Source: Alphaproteobacteria bacterium (GTDB lineage Bacteria > Pseudomonadota > Alphaproteobacteria > SHVP01). From it: 22,365 nucleotides of DNA. Of this stretch, positions 1-8,170 are shown piece by piece (position 1 is the stretch's first letter; each line of letters begins with the position of its first letter). Both the position numbers and the translations under genes were made by a program. Location: contig SHVP01000037.1 in assembly GCA_009694165.1 (NCBI GenBank), positions 1 through 22,365 on the forward strand. Direction: 5' to 3'. Below the pieces are notes generated by a model that was not told where the DNA came from, ran no database searches, and saw only the letters and a program-made list of their open reading frames with translations.

Positions 1-2
1 CG

Positions 3-134
3 CGCCTCGAAGGCCTGAACGGCATCTTCCAGGCCGCACGGGCTCGCGCCCGTGGCTATCGCAAAACCGCTACCTTCGTCACCATCATCTACCTGCTCGC
101 AGCCCAGCTACCCGACATCCTCAAATCCACTTGA
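3..134 (+). pseudogene. ISL3-family transposase, C-terminal end (gene enters from left edge)
   Basis: Only the last 43 codons and the TGA stop lie in the window, read in frame 3. The peptide contains EGLNGIFQAARARARGYR followed by a hydrophobic stretch (TFVTIIYLLAAQL). This is the characteristic end of ISL3-type DDE transposases, where the Glu of EGLN is usually the last catalytic acid. Whether the upstream part is intact cannot be seen. No clear terminal inverted repeat was recognised in the 100 bases after the stop. Recognition rests on remembered family similarity over a short peptide. Confidence 0.75.
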
Positions 135-234
135 AACGTCGAAGAACCGTATTGCCGAGGTCGACATTCGTTGACTGTCGCGATTTGACACCGTGCAAAC
201 TCTATACCGCTGCGTCAAATTACCTTCTGCTCTG

Positions 235-687
235 CTAAGTATCCTCCCGAACATTCCGCCCAAGGCGCCGACGCCATGCAACGAACTTCTCGGCGGTCTT
301 GCCGTGTTTGTCACGATTGCACTCTAGGCACGCAAGAATCATGTTGCTCGCTGCCGAATTACCACCGAGGCGAACAGGGATCATGTGATCGAACTCTCCG
401 GCTCCATTGAGTTTCGTATCGCAGTAACCACATCGGTCCCCTTGGCGATGGCGCATCGTGTGCGTCTCTGCATCAGTCATCGCGCCGCCCGCTTGCGATT
501 TCAGGGATTTGTATTTTTTGACGCGCGCTATAACCGCGGCTGGATTTTTATAATAGTTTCTCTTGGTGTTCGCCGCCATGCACGCCTTGCATGAGCCTCG
601 CCAGGAATCTGTCGATAGTTGATTGTAGAACTCCGTTGTAAGCGGTTTGAGTTCACCGCACTTTCGGCATCGGCGCATTTCCCGCAT
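235..687 (-). CDS. HNH endonuclease with N-terminal zinc-binding Cys pairs
   Basis: A 150-residue protein predicted to cut DNA or RNA through a beta-beta-alpha-metal HNH fold. Two Cys pairs at residues 7-10 (CRKC) and 33-36 (CKAC) look like an N-terminal zinc ribbon. The HNH core follows: C86-x2-C89, D100-H101, N115, C120-x2-C123-N124 and H128. The frame stays open to an upstream ATG at 732, but I chose the ATG at 687 because GGGGGG lies about seven bases before it and the zinc ribbon starts directly after it. It lies 101 bases downstream of the HEPN-like gene on the same strand, so the two may be co-transcribed. Such HNH proteins occur in mobile elements, restriction systems and phages. The target is unknown. 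Confidence 0.85.
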   Translation of the reverse strand: MREMRRCRKCGELKPLTTEFYNQLSTDSWRGSCKACMAANTKRNYYKNPAAVIARVKKYKSLKSQAGGAMTDAETHTMRHRQGDRCGYCDTKLNGAGEFDHMIPVRLGGNSAASNMILACLECNRDKHGKTAEKFVAWRRRLGRNVREDT

Positions 688-788
688 AATTGTGCCCCCC
701 AAGCGAGATGTGTCATGGACGATGCCGCACATTCAGAAGCGCGTGCTCTCGTAATTTGGTTGGCCTGCGCCACCACCGTCGCGGAAAG

Positions 789-1448
789 TTAAGTGCTACC
801 GGACTCTGCAATATCGGGCGCTTGGTAACCGAACTGAGGCAGGACATCTCGCCATGCCTCGATCAGGGCCTTAAATCCGGCTGGAGTCGTTGCGACGAAT
901 TCATGCCCTTTCATTTTCGCAGGATGTTCCTTGCTGGCGACGAATACCACGCGGCCAATTTGCCCAGCCGAGCCATCGGAAGCGAAGACCACGTCCCCAT
1001 GGGCAAGGGCATTTCGAAGAATGCCTATGACTGCCCCGACGGTTAGTCCGGGATCAGATTTGCCCGGACCAACATCGACCATCGGAAATGCAGCTTTGTC
1101 GATCAGATAGCGACCGTTCGGATCAATCCAGCAATCAGGTTCCTGTGGAAGCCAATCGTTGTCCAGGGAGCCCTTCTGCCAGACCTCAGGTGCCCGACCT
1201 CCATTTCTCCAGAGCGTCTTGGACGAAACGAAAGAATCCCACAGAAGGGCATCGAACGCCTTCTGTTGGTCCTCGGTCAGTGCCGCCCGATAGCCCTGCC
1301 GGTGGTTGTAGCCTTCATGTTTCGTGAGACGTTCGTAGGTCGACACCAGTAGAAGATTGCCCACGGCGAGCAAGAACGACACCTCGATGTCCTGCTGGCC
1401 AGCTTCCGCGTAGAACCGCCGCATCATCCGATCGCAGCGCCAAGGCAA
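789..1448 (-). CDS. HEPN-like protein, possible RNase (5' end uncertain)
   Basis: A 219-residue soluble protein with no membrane segment. Residues 145-150 read RNALAH followed by GD, matching the R-x4-H signature of HEPN domains. The surrounding helices resemble the pEK499_p136-type HEPN group, which is inference from remembered family features. HEPN proteins are often RNases in toxin-antitoxin, abortive-infection or CRISPR-linked systems, but some are inactive. The only nearby start is a TTG at 1448. The frame stays open for 22 more codons up to a TAG at 1515-1517 with no ATG or GTG, and those codons read like real protein. The gene may therefore be truncated at its 5' end. The HNH endonuclease gene follows on the same strand. 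Confidence 0.6.
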   Translation of the reverse strand: MPWRCDRMMRRFYAEAGQQDIEVSFLLAVGNLLLVSTYERLTKHEGYNHRQGYRAALTEDQQKAFDALLWDSFVSSKTLWRNGGRAPEVWQKGSLDNDWLPQEPDCWIDPNGRYLIDKAAFPMVDVGPGKSDPGLTVGAVIGILRNALAHGDVVFASDGSAGQIGRVVFVASKEHPAKMKGHEFVATTPAGFKALIEAWRDVLPQFGYQAPDIAESGST

Positions 1449-1570
1449 TTCCGATATCCAATCCCGATAGATCGATATAGCCCGCCCTTCCCTTTTCTGC
1501 TCCTCGAGTAGAGTCTAGCCAGACCTTGGTCAGGCCGGTTCCGGGTCGGCCGTCACTCGCTGCCTGATCA

Positions 1571-1711
1571 GCCGATCCGGCGATCACGCCGATGAAGCGC
1601 ACCGACACCCCCGACGAATGCGTCGGCGCCTACCTCTATCCGGCGTCGGATCGGCTCTCCAGCTTCGTCACCGGCCAGGTCATCGAGGTCAACGGCCGCA
1701 TCTACATGCCG
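1571..1711 (+). pseudogene. Short-chain dehydrogenase/reductase, C-terminal fragment
   Basis: An open stretch starting after a TGA at 1568-1570 encodes a peptide including TPDECVGAYLYPASDRLS and FVTGQVIEVNGRIYMP. This is the typical end of SDR oxidoreductases, where TGQ-x-[IV]-x-V-x-G precedes the C-terminus. The nucleotide-binding GxxxGxG and the YxxxK catalytic part are absent, and no stop codon follows at the expected place. It is a remnant lying between the HEPN-like gene and the amidase. One edge was probably created when neighbouring DNA was inserted or deleted. Confidence 0.7.
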
Positions 1712-1732
1712 AGAGGCGCCGTCGCCCGGCAG

Positions 1733-3208
1733 TCACTCCTTCGTCACGTGCACGACCGGTCGGCGCCCGCCGTTCCACTTGCCCCCGAGCGCGCGCTCGA
1801 TCTGGGCGCCGAGCTGCAGCAGCAGCCCGTCGTTCGCCTGCCTGGACAGCGCCTGGATTCCGAGCGGCAGCCCGTTGTCGTGCTGGGCCATCGGTAGCGA
1901 CAGCCCGGGGATGCCTGAGAGGTTGCCGAGCGGCGTATAGGCATACATGCCCCAGAGCTTGGCGAACCAGTCGCGGACGTTGTCCTTGTCGTTGAGGGTG
2001 ATGTAGTCGAGCGTCCCCAGGCGGTGGGTGGTGAGCGTCGAGATCGGCGTCAGCAGGACATCCCAGTCCTCGAAGAAAGCGCCGAACCCACGGGTGACCT
2101 GGTTGAAGCTCGCCTGCATCTGCGAGCGCACGGAATAAGGGAGGTCGATCCCCGCCTCCCAGATCTTGACGTTCATCGGCTCGATCACCTCGACGGTCGG
2201 CCGGTTGTGGCCGCGCAGCTTGGTGAGCCGTTCGAGGTTCATCGAGATATTGGTGATGTAGCAGTCGGTCTGCGCCGCGTAACCGGCGCGGAAGTCGACA
2301 TCGGGCGTCCTCCACTCCACCCGATGGCCGAGGCCTTCGAGGAAACGACCGGCGCGCTCCAGCTCGGCCGCGATATGCGGCGTCGAGCGATAGTCGCCCC
2401 ATTCGTGGGAGAGGGCGATCTTCAGTTTCGGCGGGTCCCGCCGGATGAGATCGAGATAGGGTTCTCCCGGCGCCCAGAACGGCATGAACTCGCCGGGCGC
2501 CGCTCCCCGGCACGCGTCGATGAAAGCGGCGGTGTCGCGCACCGTGCGGCTGTGGCAGCCCTGCACGGAGACCACCGCCATCAGGTCGGAGCCGTCCGGA
2601 GCGGCCGAGAACACGCCTCTCGACGGCTTCAGGCCGACATTTCCGTTGATGCCGGCCGGAATGCGGATGGAGCCGCCGCCGTCGCTCGCATGCGAGAGCG
2701 GGATGACGCCGCTGGCGACGATGGCGCCGGTTCCCGCCGATGAGCCGCCGGTGGTGTAGGCCTGATCCCAGGGGTTGCGCGAGACGTAGACTTTCGGGTT
2801 CTCGACCGAGCCGCAGACGCCGAACTCCGGCGTCGTCGTCCGGCCGATGATGTTGAGGCCGGCCTTGCGGATCTTGGTGGTGAGGAAGCTGTCCGCCGAG
2901 GCGACGTTGCCTTGCATGAGCTGGGCGCCCATCTCCTGCTTCCGGCCCTTCAGCGTCGGCCCGAGATCCTTCATCAAATAGGGCATGCCGGCGAAGGGAC
3001 CTTCCGCGCGCATGCCGTCCTTCAGCGGATCCTTGACGACGTCGTCGAAGACCTCGATCACCGCGTTGATCGCCGGGTTGACCTTGGCGATCCCGGCGGC
3101 CACCTGCTCCGCCAGCTCGCGCGGCGTGACCTCCTTCCGCCGGACCAGCTCCGCCAGCCCGACCGCGTCGTGGGTCATCCACGCATCCCAGCTCATCACC
3201 GTGGTCAT
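1733..3208 (-). CDS. Amidase (amidase-signature family hydrolase)
   Basis: A 491-residue amidase-signature enzyme, the full usual length, predicted to hydrolyse a carboxamide to acid plus amine or ammonia. The catalytic triad is visible: Lys80 (LMKD), the cis-Ser Ser156 in GGSSAG (154-159), and the nucleophile Ser180 in SDGGGSIRIPA. The 24-residue gap between the serines is as in FAAH-type enzymes. No signal peptide is seen, so it should be cytoplasmic. The start at 3208 is preceded by GGGAGGGAAC, a strong ribosome-binding site. It is divergent from the nitroreductase pseudogene and lies near a peptide/amide ABC transporter and a dimethylformamidase-like gene. This suggests a role in using imported amides, but the substrate cannot be read from sequence. 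Confidence 0.93.
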   Translation of the reverse strand: MTTVMSWDAWMTHDAVGLAELVRRKEVTPRELAEQVAAGIAKVNPAINAVIEVFDDVVKDPLKDGMRAEGPFAGMPYLMKDLGPTLKGRKQEMGAQLMQGNVASADSFLTTKIRKAGLNIIGRTTTPEFGVCGSVENPKVYVSRNPWDQAYTTGGSSAGTGAIVASGVIPLSHASDGGGSIRIPAGINGNVGLKPSRGVFSAAPDGSDLMAVVSVQGCHSRTVRDTAAFIDACRGAAPGEFMPFWAPGEPYLDLIRRDPPKLKIALSHEWGDYRSTPHIAAELERAGRFLEGLGHRVEWRTPDVDFRAGYAAQTDCYITNISMNLERLTKLRGHNRPTVEVIEPMNVKIWEAGIDLPYSVRSQMQASFNQVTRGFGAFFEDWDVLLTPISTLTTHRLGTLDYITLNDKDNVRDWFAKLWGMYAYTPLGNLSGIPGLSLPMAQHDNGLPLGIQALSRQANDGLLLQLGAQIERALGGKWNGGRRPVVHVTKE

Positions 3209-3443
3209 GTTCCCTCCCCCCGAGCGGCCGAAGCCGCGAGCCCGACGCTCGAGGACCGAGCGGCGACTGGCCGTCCACTATATCGACATCCTGGGCGAAA
3301 GTGGCCCGAAGGGCACTGCGCGTCGCCACCTGCGGCGGGCAGGCCGATCAAAGGTGGCGTGCAAGTACGGCGCGTGCCTCGAAGCGTTGTCGATCTTGGG
3401 CTACCCTGGCGCAAGCGAGGCCGCCTTCATCGGAGTGAGCGAC

Positions 3444-4277
3444 ATGAGCTCTGGAAGAGAAATGTATCGGGATCGGTTCGGAATAGAACCGCATTCGATA
3501 GGCGACGAAGTGCTCGTGGCTCCATTGGCGTCACAAATGGCCAGGCGTTGCCATCGCGCCTTCCGGCCGGAAAAGCTGTCGCCCGCCCTGCTGGAGGCCC
3601 TGCTCGCCTGCGCCCAGTCGGCGCCGTCGAAATCCGATCTGTAGCAGCTTTCGATCATTCTCGTCGATGACCCCGGCACACGCGCGATCGTGATGGGGGC
3701 GGCGCCGCAGGACGAATGGATGCGGACCGCGCCTCATGTTGCCGTGTTCTGCGCCGACATGCGGCGCGGGCAGCGGATCTGCGGACTACGCGGCCGCCCG
3801 CACCGGAACGACAATCTGGATACGTTCTTGAACGCCTCGGTCGATGCCGCCCTGGCGATGGGAGCGCTGATGGCGACCGCCGAGGCCAGCGGCATCGGAT
3901 GCTGTCCGATCAGCCTGATCCGCGATCGCATCGAAGCGGTGACCGAGGCTCTCAAGTTGCCGCCCGGCGTTTATCCGGTTGCCGGGTTCTGCTTCGGCAG
4001 GCCGGCGAAGACGGCCGCCGTCTCCATGCGGCTGCCTCCCGCCGTCGTGGTCCATCGCGAAGCCTATGACGACGCCCGGCTCGAAGCCGAGCTAGCCGCC
4101 TATGACACAAGTCGGCATGAACGCCAGCCGATCGCCCCGCATCGGCAACGTCATGTCGCCGAATATGGTCAAGTGGCGTACTATCCTTGGTCGGAAAACG
4201 CCGCGAGGCAGTTGTCCATGCCGGAGCGGCCGGCATTCCGGGCGTTTCTCATCAAGCACGGGTTCCGCTTGAGCTGA
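3444..4277 (+). pseudogene. Nitroreductase family protein, interrupted by an in-frame TAG
   Basis: FMN-dependent nitroreductases reduce nitro compounds, quinones or flavins with NAD(P)H. The frame opens at ATG 3444, eight bases after GGAG, and shows an FMN-phosphate-binding-like RRCHRAF and then SAPSKSDL. It is stopped by TAG at 3642-3644. The same frame continues with QLSIILVDDPGTRA, then the central and C-terminal domain (NASVDAALAMGALMATAEASG, PGVYPVAGFCFGRPA) to TGA at 4275-4277. In relatives SDLQQ is common at the break, so a CAG-to-TAG change is the simplest explanation. The full length with read-through would be 277 codons, normal for the family. It is divergent from the amidase gene. 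Either it is a genuine recent pseudogene or the base is a sequencing error. Confidence 0.85.
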
Positions 4278-4315
4278 TGGCGAGCGATCTGGCGGAGCGT
4301 CTCGGCGTAGCCGGC

Positions 4316-4440
4316 CTAGCGCATCACCAGGATCGCCTTGCCGATGACCTGGCTGGCCTCAAGCATCCGGTGGGCGCGCGGCGCTTCGGTGAACGGCACG
4401 GTCACGCCGACAGCCGGCTGGAGGTGTTCGCCGCCGGATC
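4316..4440 (-). pseudogene. Medium-chain dehydrogenase / quinone oxidoreductase, 3' remnant
   Basis: Reading the minus strand from about 4440 to the TAG at 4316-4318 gives GEHLQPAVGVTVPFTEAP and then RAHRMLEASQVIGKAILVMR. This fits the conserved end of MDR-type zinc dehydrogenases and NADPH:quinone oxidoreductases (L-x-P-V... P...AH..LE....GK..L). The rest of the gene is missing: upstream is directly the 3' end of dppF. The fragment therefore marks a deletion or recombination junction near 4440. It has no start codon and is not expected to be functional. Confidence 0.7.
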
Positions 4441-4443
4441 GAC

Positions 4444-5400
4444 CTACTCGAAGAGATGGCAGGCGAATTCGCGCGCCTCTCCTGCATCGACCGCTCGCGA
4501 CTTCAGCTCCGGTCGCTCACGCGTGCACCGCTCGGTTACGTGGCGGCATCGCGTGTGGAAGGCGCAGCCGCTGGGCGGGTCGGCCGGATCGGGCATCTCG
4601 CCTGAAATCAAGATTCGCTCGCGCCGCCGCACCGGATCGGTGTGCGGCACGGCTGATAGCAACGCCTGAGTGTAGGGATGCGCGGGGCGCGCGAAGATCT
4701 CGGCCGTCGTCGCGATCTCGACGACGCGGCCGAGATACATGACCGCGATCCGGTCGCTGACATGCCGGATCACCGACAGATCGTGGCTGATGAACAGCAT
4801 CCCCAGGCCCAGCCGCTCGCGCAACTCGGCGAGAAGATTGATGATCTGCGACTGGATCGAGACATCAAGCGCCGAAACCGGCTCATCGGCGATCAAGAGT
4901 TTCGGCCCCAATGCCAGGGCGCGGGCAATGGCGATGCGCTGACGCTGGCCGCCGGAGAATTCGTGCGGATAGCGGCTCGCCGCATCCGCCGGCAGGCCGA
5001 CTAGAGACAGAAGCTCGGCAACCCTCTCGGCGCGGCTGGCGCGGTCTCCCAAACGATGCACCTCCAACGGCTCGACAACGATCTCACCCACACGATGGCG
5101 TGGGTTGAGCGAGCCGAATGGATCCTGGAATACGACCTGCATGTCGCGCCGGCGCTCGATCATGGAACGCCGGCCGAGTCGCGTTATGTCGACGCCCATG
5201 AATCGGATCGTACCGCTCGTCGGCTCGATCAGCCGGAGTATCGTGCGGCCAAGAGTCGTCTTCCCGCACCCGGATTCGCCGACGATGCCTAGAACCTCGC
5301 CATGCTCGAGGCTGAAGTCCACGCCATCGAGCGCCCGAATGGTGACGCCACGAGCGACATAGTGCTTCGCGAGCGCGGACACTTCGAGCAATGCGATCAT
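4444..5400 (-). CDS. dppF: Dipeptide/oligopeptide ABC transporter ATP-binding protein (DppF/OppF type)
   Basis: A 318-residue cytoplasmic ATPase that powers a peptide-type importer together with DppD. Visible motifs are Walker [10 protein letters not shown] (41-49), the Q-loop in [12 protein letters not shown] (about 89-100), the signature FSGGQ (148-152), Walker B LLIADEP (168-174) and the switch His in ISHDLSV. The C-terminal oligopeptide domain has the clustered cysteines (CAFHTRC...C) seen in this subfamily, which can hold an Fe-S cluster in some members. It is the last gene of the dimethylformamidase-dppBCDF operon, starting at an ATG 22 bases after the dppD stop. The gene looks intact, but its partner permease DppB is frameshifted. 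Confidence 0.93.
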   Translation of the reverse strand: MIALLEVSALAKHYVARGVTIRALDGVDFSLEHGEVLGIVGESGCGKTTLGRTILRLIEPTSGTIRFMGVDITRLGRRSMIERRRDMQVVFQDPFGSLNPRHRVGEIVVEPLEVHRLGDRASRAERVAELLSLVGLPADAASRYPHEFSGGQRQRIAIARALALGPKLLIADEPVSALDVSIQSQIINLLAELRERLGLGMLFISHDLSVIRHVSDRIAVMYLGRVVEIATTAEIFARPAHPYTQALLSAVPHTDPVRRRERILISGEMPDPADPPSGCAFHTRCRHVTERCTRERPELKSRAVDAGEAREFACHLFE

Positions 5401-5422
5401 CGGCGTGCCATGGATCTGTGCC

Positions 5423-6379
5423 TCATCCAGCCGGGTTCCAGCAGCGAAGGCGGTGCGGCGGCGCGCTCAGAGGGGGCATCTCGCGTGCGCAACGCTCGAT
5501 CGCATAGTCGCAGCGCGGCGCGAAGATGCAGCCCATCCCGCGCTCCGCCGGCGCCGGCACCGTTCCCGCGATCGACGGCAGCTTGCGTCCCAGAGGATTC
5601 GCCGCCGGCATTGTGTGAAGCAACGCTTCGGTATACCGGTGCCGTGGCCGGCTGAAAAGCCGCTCTGCCGGCGCTTCCTCGACGAGACGGCCCGCATACA
5701 TCACCGCCACCCGATCGCAAAACTCCGCGACCACGCCCAGATCGTGGGTGATCAGCAGAACCGCCATGCCGATGTCGCGGCGCAGATGGCCGATCAGCTC
5801 CAGGATTTGCGCCTGCACCGTCACGTCGAGCGCAGTGGTCGGCTCGTCGGCGATCAAGAGCCGCGGCCTACAGGCCAAGGCGATCGCGATCATCACGCGC
5901 TGACGCTGCCCGCCCGAAATCTCGTGCGGATAGCGGTCGAGCTGCTTGCGGGCCGCCGGGATGCCGACAAGATCGAGCAGTTTCGACGCCTCGGTGCGTG
6001 CGGCGGCTCCTCTCATGCCACGATGGACGATCAGGCTCTCCCCGATCTGATCGCCGATCGTGTAGACTGGGTTGAGCGACGTCATCGGCTCCTGGAATAT
6101 CATGCCGATGCGGTCACCGCGGATCTTCCTGAGAGCTGCGATGCCGAGAGTTAGAATATCGGTTCCGTCGAACACGATCCGCCCGCTGGCGATCCTGCTG
6201 GGTGGAACGGGCAACAGACGCATGATCGACAGCGCGGTCACGCTCTTGCCGCAGCCGGATTCGCCGACCAGTCCCAGCGTCTCGCCGGGCGCGATCGTGA
6301 AGGAGACGTCCTGCAGCACGGGGACGCCGGACATCTCGACGCTCAATGAGTCGACGGTGAGGAGCGGTACGTCAGACAC
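5423..6379 (-). CDS. dppD: Dipeptide/oligopeptide ABC transporter ATP-binding protein (DppD/OppD type)
   Basis: A 318-residue ATPase, partner of DppF. Motifs seen are Walker A GESGCGKS (39-46), the Q-loop in [12 protein letters not shown], the signature ISGGQ (154-158), Walker B LLIADEP (174-180) and THDLGVV. The C-terminal oligopeptide region has [14 protein letters not shown]. The start is a GTG at 6379 inside the end of dppC: the two genes overlap by eight bases (GTGTCTGA), which indicates translational coupling. Length and motif spacing are normal. As with all peptide/nickel-type ATPases, the sequence of this subunit does not reveal the substrate. Confidence 0.93.
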   Translation of the reverse strand: MSDVPLLTVDSLSVEMSGVPVLQDVSFTIAPGETLGLVGESGCGKSVTALSIMRLLPVPPSRIASGRIVFDGTDILTLGIAALRKIRGDRIGMIFQEPMTSLNPVYTIGDQIGESLIVHRGMRGAAARTEASKLLDLVGIPAARKQLDRYPHEISGGQRQRVMIAIALACRPRLLIADEPTTALDVTVQAQILELIGHLRRDIGMAVLLITHDLGVVAEFCDRVAVMYAGRLVEEAPAERLFSRPRHRYTEALLHTMPAANPLGRKLPSIAGTVPAPAERGMGCIFAPRCDYAIERCAREMPPLSAPPHRLRCWNPAG

Positions 6380-7232
6380 GACCGCTCGCCCGCGGGTCGA
6401 GGACGTGGCTCAGCCGGTCGCCGACCAGATTGACCGACATGACGGCGAGGAACAGCGCGAGTCCGGGAAAGATCATGGTCCAAGGGGCATAGCGCATGAA
6501 CTCGCGCCCGGCGTTGAGCATGGCCCCCCACTCGGACGTCGGCGGTTGAGCGCCGAGCCCGAGGAAAGACAGCGTCGCCGTCGACAGAATCGCCGTCCCA
6601 AGGTCGAGCGAGGCGAGCACGATCACGGTCGGCATCAGGTTCGGCAGCAGATGCCGGCGGAGGATGCGCGTCTGGCTGACGCCCACGGCACGCGCCGACT
6701 CGACGAACTCCCGTCCGACCAGCGTCAGCGTCGCCGACCTCACCACCCGCGCGAAACGCAGAATGCCGGAGATGCCGACAGCGAGCGCCGCATTGAACGC
6801 GCCGACGCCGAGCACGGCGACGATCAGGATGGCAAGCACGATCGGCGGGAAGCCCAGCATGACGTCGAGCAGCCTCGTGCCGATACGATCGACCCGCCCG
6901 CCGAGAAAGGCGATCACCATGCCGAACAGAGTTCCCGCCGTCAGGCTGATCGCCACCGTAAGCAGGCCGACGGCGAGCGACAGGCGTCCGCCGTAGAGGA
7001 TGCGGCTGAGAATATCGCGGCCGAACAGGTCGCAGCCGAACCAGTGAGCGAGGGACGGTTCGGCCAGGCGCGGGCATACGCGTGTCGCGTTCGGATCGTA
7101 GGGTGACAGCAAAGGGGCGAATGCCGCGCCGAGCACGAGTGCCATGAGGATGATGACGCCGATGGCGGCCCCCGGCGTACCGAGGGTACGCGCGATCAGG
7201 CGGCGAGGTGGCAGGACGACAACCGTGCTCAT
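6372..7232 (-). CDS. dppC: Dipeptide/oligopeptide ABC transporter permease (DppC type)
   Basis: A 286-residue inner-membrane permease. A first membrane helix near residues 20-45 is followed by the periplasmic HWFGCDLFGRDILSRILYG motif typical of DppC/OppC. Several more hydrophobic segments follow, and an EAA loop (REFVESARAVGVSQTRILRRHLLPN) contacts the ATPases. I chose ATG 7232 because it overlaps the dppB stop by four bases (ATGA) and gives the usual family length; the longer open frame upstream is only antisense/shadow extension. The 3' end overlaps dppD. The gene appears intact. Confidence 0.92.
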   Translation of the reverse strand: MSTVVVLPPRRLIARTLGTPGAAIGVIILMALVLGAAFAPLLSPYDPNATRVCPRLAEPSLAHWFGCDLFGRDILSRILYGGRLSLAVGLLTVAISLTAGTLFGMVIAFLGGRVDRIGTRLLDVMLGFPPIVLAILIVAVLGVGAFNAALAVGISGILRFARVVRSATLTLVGREFVESARAVGVSQTRILRRHLLPNLMPTVIVLASLDLGTAILSTATLSFLGLGAQPPTSEWGAMLNAGREFMRYAPWTMIFPGLALFLAVMSVNLVGDRLSHVLDPRASGRV

Positions 7233-8157
7233 GCCCGCCTCGACCGGATGCGCGGATCGACGACGCCGTAGAGCAACTCGAGCGCGAGGTTGATGAGAAT
7301 GTAGGCGCTGGTCGTATAGACCACGAGGCCCTGAACGAGCGGGATATCCTTGGTCAACACGGCGTCGATCAGCAGCGAGCCGAGCCCCGGGCGGGCATAG
7401 ACACGCTCGGTCACGACGGCGCCGCCGATGAGGAAGGCGAACTGCACGCCCAAAAGCGTGATCGGCGGGATGATGGCGTTTCGCATCGCGTGCTTGGCGA
7501 CGATCCGCAGCGCCGACAGCCCTTTGGCATGGGCGGTGCGGATGTAATCCTGGCTCATCGTCTCGATGATGGCGCTGCGGATGAGCCGGGCGAGCCCCCC
7601 GGCCAGGAACAACCCGACTGTGATGCTCGGCAGGATCAGGGCATCGATGCCGTCTCCGAGGATGGGCACCCATTCCAGCATCAGCCCGAAAACGTAGATG
7701 AGCAGCATCCCGATCCAGAAGCTGGGCATCGACACGCCGATGAGGGCCGTCGACATCGTGGCAGTATCCGCCCAGCCATGCGGCCGCAGCCCGGCCCCAG
7801 CCCAAGCGCCACACCGAGAACGATGCCCACCAACAAGCCGCCGAGCGCGAGCTCGAGCGAGGGCCTGACGCGCGCCGCGATCATCTGCCCCACGGGCTGC
7901 TTGGTCAGATAGCTGGTCCCGAGGTCGCCGACCGCCATCTTGCGAAGGAATTCGAGGTACTGCACGTGCAACGGCCGGTCGAGGCCGAGCCTTCTGCGCT
8001 CGTTGTCGATCACCTCGTCGCTAGCCGGCGTGCCGCCAAGCGACAGCATGACCGGATCTCCCGGGATGAACTGCAGCACGCCGAAGACGATGGTCCAGGT
8101 CAAGAACAACGTCGGAACGATCCCGACGACGCGGCGCAGGAACCACGGCATGGTCAT
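7229..8157 (-). pseudogene. dppB: Dipeptide ABC transporter permease (DppB type), frameshifted
   Basis: The N-terminal part starts at ATG 8157, 13 bases after the dimethylformamidase-like stop, with GGGAG upstream. It shows the family features FLRRVVGIVPTLFLTWTIVF, the FIPGDP motif and DLGTSYLTKQPV. Near 7789-7800, in a GC-rich run (GGGGCCGGG on the coding strand), the frame changes. The rest continues one frame over as LRPHGWADTATMSTALIGV, SMPSFWIGMLLIY and an EAA-type segment (SQDYIRTAHAKGLSALRIV), ending at 7229 overlapping dppC. Loss of one base would account for this. Without the fix the product ends early at 7681, after a garbled tail. A pseudogene or a sequencing error are both possible. 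Confidence 0.88.
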
Positions 8158-8170
8158 CCGCGGCTCCCGA

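Noticed and set aside
6372..7814. 480-codon form of DppC starting far upstream
   Set aside because: The extra 194 codons overlap dppB in another frame and are Arg/His-rich. The ATG at 7232 overlaps the dppB stop by four bases and gives normal length.
7681..8157. Truncated DppB as a genuine short protein plus a separate second permease gene
   Set aside because: The two halves together make exactly one DppB with family motifs in order, and the tail of the first half after the shift is Arg/Cys-rich nonsense.
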